Source: Phormidium tenue FACHB-886
GTDB taxonomy: Bacteria > Cyanobacteriota > Cyanobacteriia > Elainellales > Elainellaceae
DNA: 64,000 nt
Direction of reading: 5' to 3'
NCBI RefSeq assembly: GCF_014764505.1
Contig: NZ_JACXWX010000017.1
Span: 61,342-125,341, forward strand
Of this stretch, positions 63,435-64,000 are shown piece after piece (within the stretch, counting starts at the first letter, position 1; the number at the start of each line of letters is the position of its first letter). A model generated the notes under the pieces. The model searched no databases. It had not been told where the DNA came from and saw only the letters and a list, made by a program, of their open reading frames with translations. A program made the translations under genes and the position numbers.

Positions 63435-63861
63435 GTGGATTCAGAGGGGAATACCCTCGACTTTATGCTGAGTGCGCTCGCAGGATGGTAAGGCAGCAGC
63501 ACGATTTTTTCGCAAAGCACTCAAAGCTCAGCACACGCAGCCTCCCCGAGTCATTACAGTGGATAAGAATGCCGCTTACCCAGTGGCTATAAAGACACTT
63601 AAGCAAGAGGAGACAATTGGCAAAGAAACCGAATTAAGGCAAAGGCAAATATTTGAACAAGATCGTTGAGCAAGATCATCGAAACATTAAGCAAATTGTG
63701 AAATCAATGATGGATTCAAGACGTTCAATACGGAAAGAAGAACGTTGAGCGGAATCGAGGCAATGAATATAGTTGGCAAAGAGCAAGTGAAAAGAATCAA
63801 ACAAGAGAATAGTGTCTCTCAAGCCAAGTTTATTGAAGCAATATTTGGAGTTGTTGCTTAA
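63435..63861 (+). pseudogene. IS6-family transposase relic
   Basis: Frames in succession give VDSEGNTLDFMLSAL, then DGKAAARFFRKALKAQHTQP, PRVITVDKNAAYPVAIKTLK, ELRQRQIFEQD, then FKTFNTERRTLSGIEAMNIV and AKFIEAIFGVVA with TAA at 63859. This is the C-terminal half of an IS6/IS240-type transposase (usual form VDKNxAYPxA ... EQDHRxIKR ... GFxSFxTAxRTLxGIExMxM). At least two frameshifts and loss of the N-terminus show it is dead. An IS6-type end follows at 63871. Confidence 0.8.
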
Positions 63862-63870
63862 GGGAATGCA

Positions 63871-63909
63871 AACGATCGGTATCGTTTGTCCTTAGGAGAT
63901 TTTTGGCAA
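63871..63909 (+). repeat. IS6-type terminal repeat relic, copy D (diverged)
   Basis: Starts AACGAT-N4-ATCGTTTGTC like copies A-C but then drifts (CTTAGGAGATTTTTGGCAAAGA). Its place 10 bases after the IS6 transposase relic stop ties this repeat family to IS6 elements. Confidence 0.5.
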
Positions 63910-64000
63910 AGAGTTTACCCAAACTACTAAAATATACTTGGGTTTGCTAGAAATCAAGGAACAATCGTTTGACAAGCTCTCATCTGACCGAACAATCACT

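Noticed and set aside
1..64000. tRNA, rRNA, CRISPR arrays or prophage
   Set aside because: No cloverleaf, ribosomal or regularly spaced repeat sequence was recognised, although a covariance search was not possible.

Overview
The window looks like chromosomal DNA of a filamentous or Leptolyngbya-like cyanobacterium. The octamer GCGATCGC and the core CGATCG recur throughout. nirA and narB lie behind a textbook NtcA promoter, and there is a carotenoid oxygenase, a DUF4336 protein, an AMIN-domain TonB receptor, a CHAT-CHASE2 protein, and a seven-helix rhodopsin matching Anabaena sensory rhodopsin at every key position. No rRNA, tRNA, CRISPR array or intact prophage was seen.

Layout. 1-4.4 kb: DUF4383 end, small secreted protein, carotenoid oxygenase, DUF4336 protein. 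4.9-10.1 kb: iron module (Fur-box candidate, PchR-type AraC regulator, TonB receptor, Fe-siderophore binding lipoprotein). 10.3-13.9 kb: PQQ-type sugar dehydrogenase and a divergent HxlR / quinone-reductase pair. 13.9-20 kb: amino-sugar-type genes (DegT aminotransferase, Gfo/Idh oxidoreductase), an MFS exporter, a GT2 glycosyltransferase and a TylF-like methyltransferase. 20-27.4 kb: a 47-codon ORF, VanZ-LamG protein, Rrf2 regulator, CHAT-CHASE2 protein, and a TetR / hydrolase pair with two matching operators. 27.5-31.4 kb: nitrate assimilation (nirA-narB). 31.4-41.2 kb: sigma-factor relic, GFA protein, hybrid kinase, membrane and nucleotidyltransferase pair, small secreted proteins, and a GC-rich pair (SnoaL-like fragment, acetyltransferase) with attC-like hairpins. 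41.2-48.2 kb: trpBA with a divergent LysR gene, bordered by IS relics. 48.4-53.6 kb: AraC-controlled flavoprotein cluster with two conserved 21-bp-period operators. 53.9-55.5 kb: glutamine amidotransferase and decayed genes. 55.5-64 kb: stress protein, P-type ATPase, sensory rhodopsin, a two-component pair whose regulator carries an in-frame TAG, a TrkA-C fragment, and an Na+/H+ antiporter broken by a frameshift and an IS6-type relic.

Two themes stand out. The first is regulation readable from sequence: NtcA, Fur, TetR and AraC sites each sit where the neighbouring genes predict. The second is decay: at least ten gene or transposase remnants, several joined to living genes. The clearest case is trpA, whose last eight residues are encoded by an IS6-type terminal repeat. 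The sensory rhodopsin / P-ATPase / two-component / K+ and Na+ transport block at the right end is the most attractive candidate for an unusual functional grouping, but a joint function is inference only.
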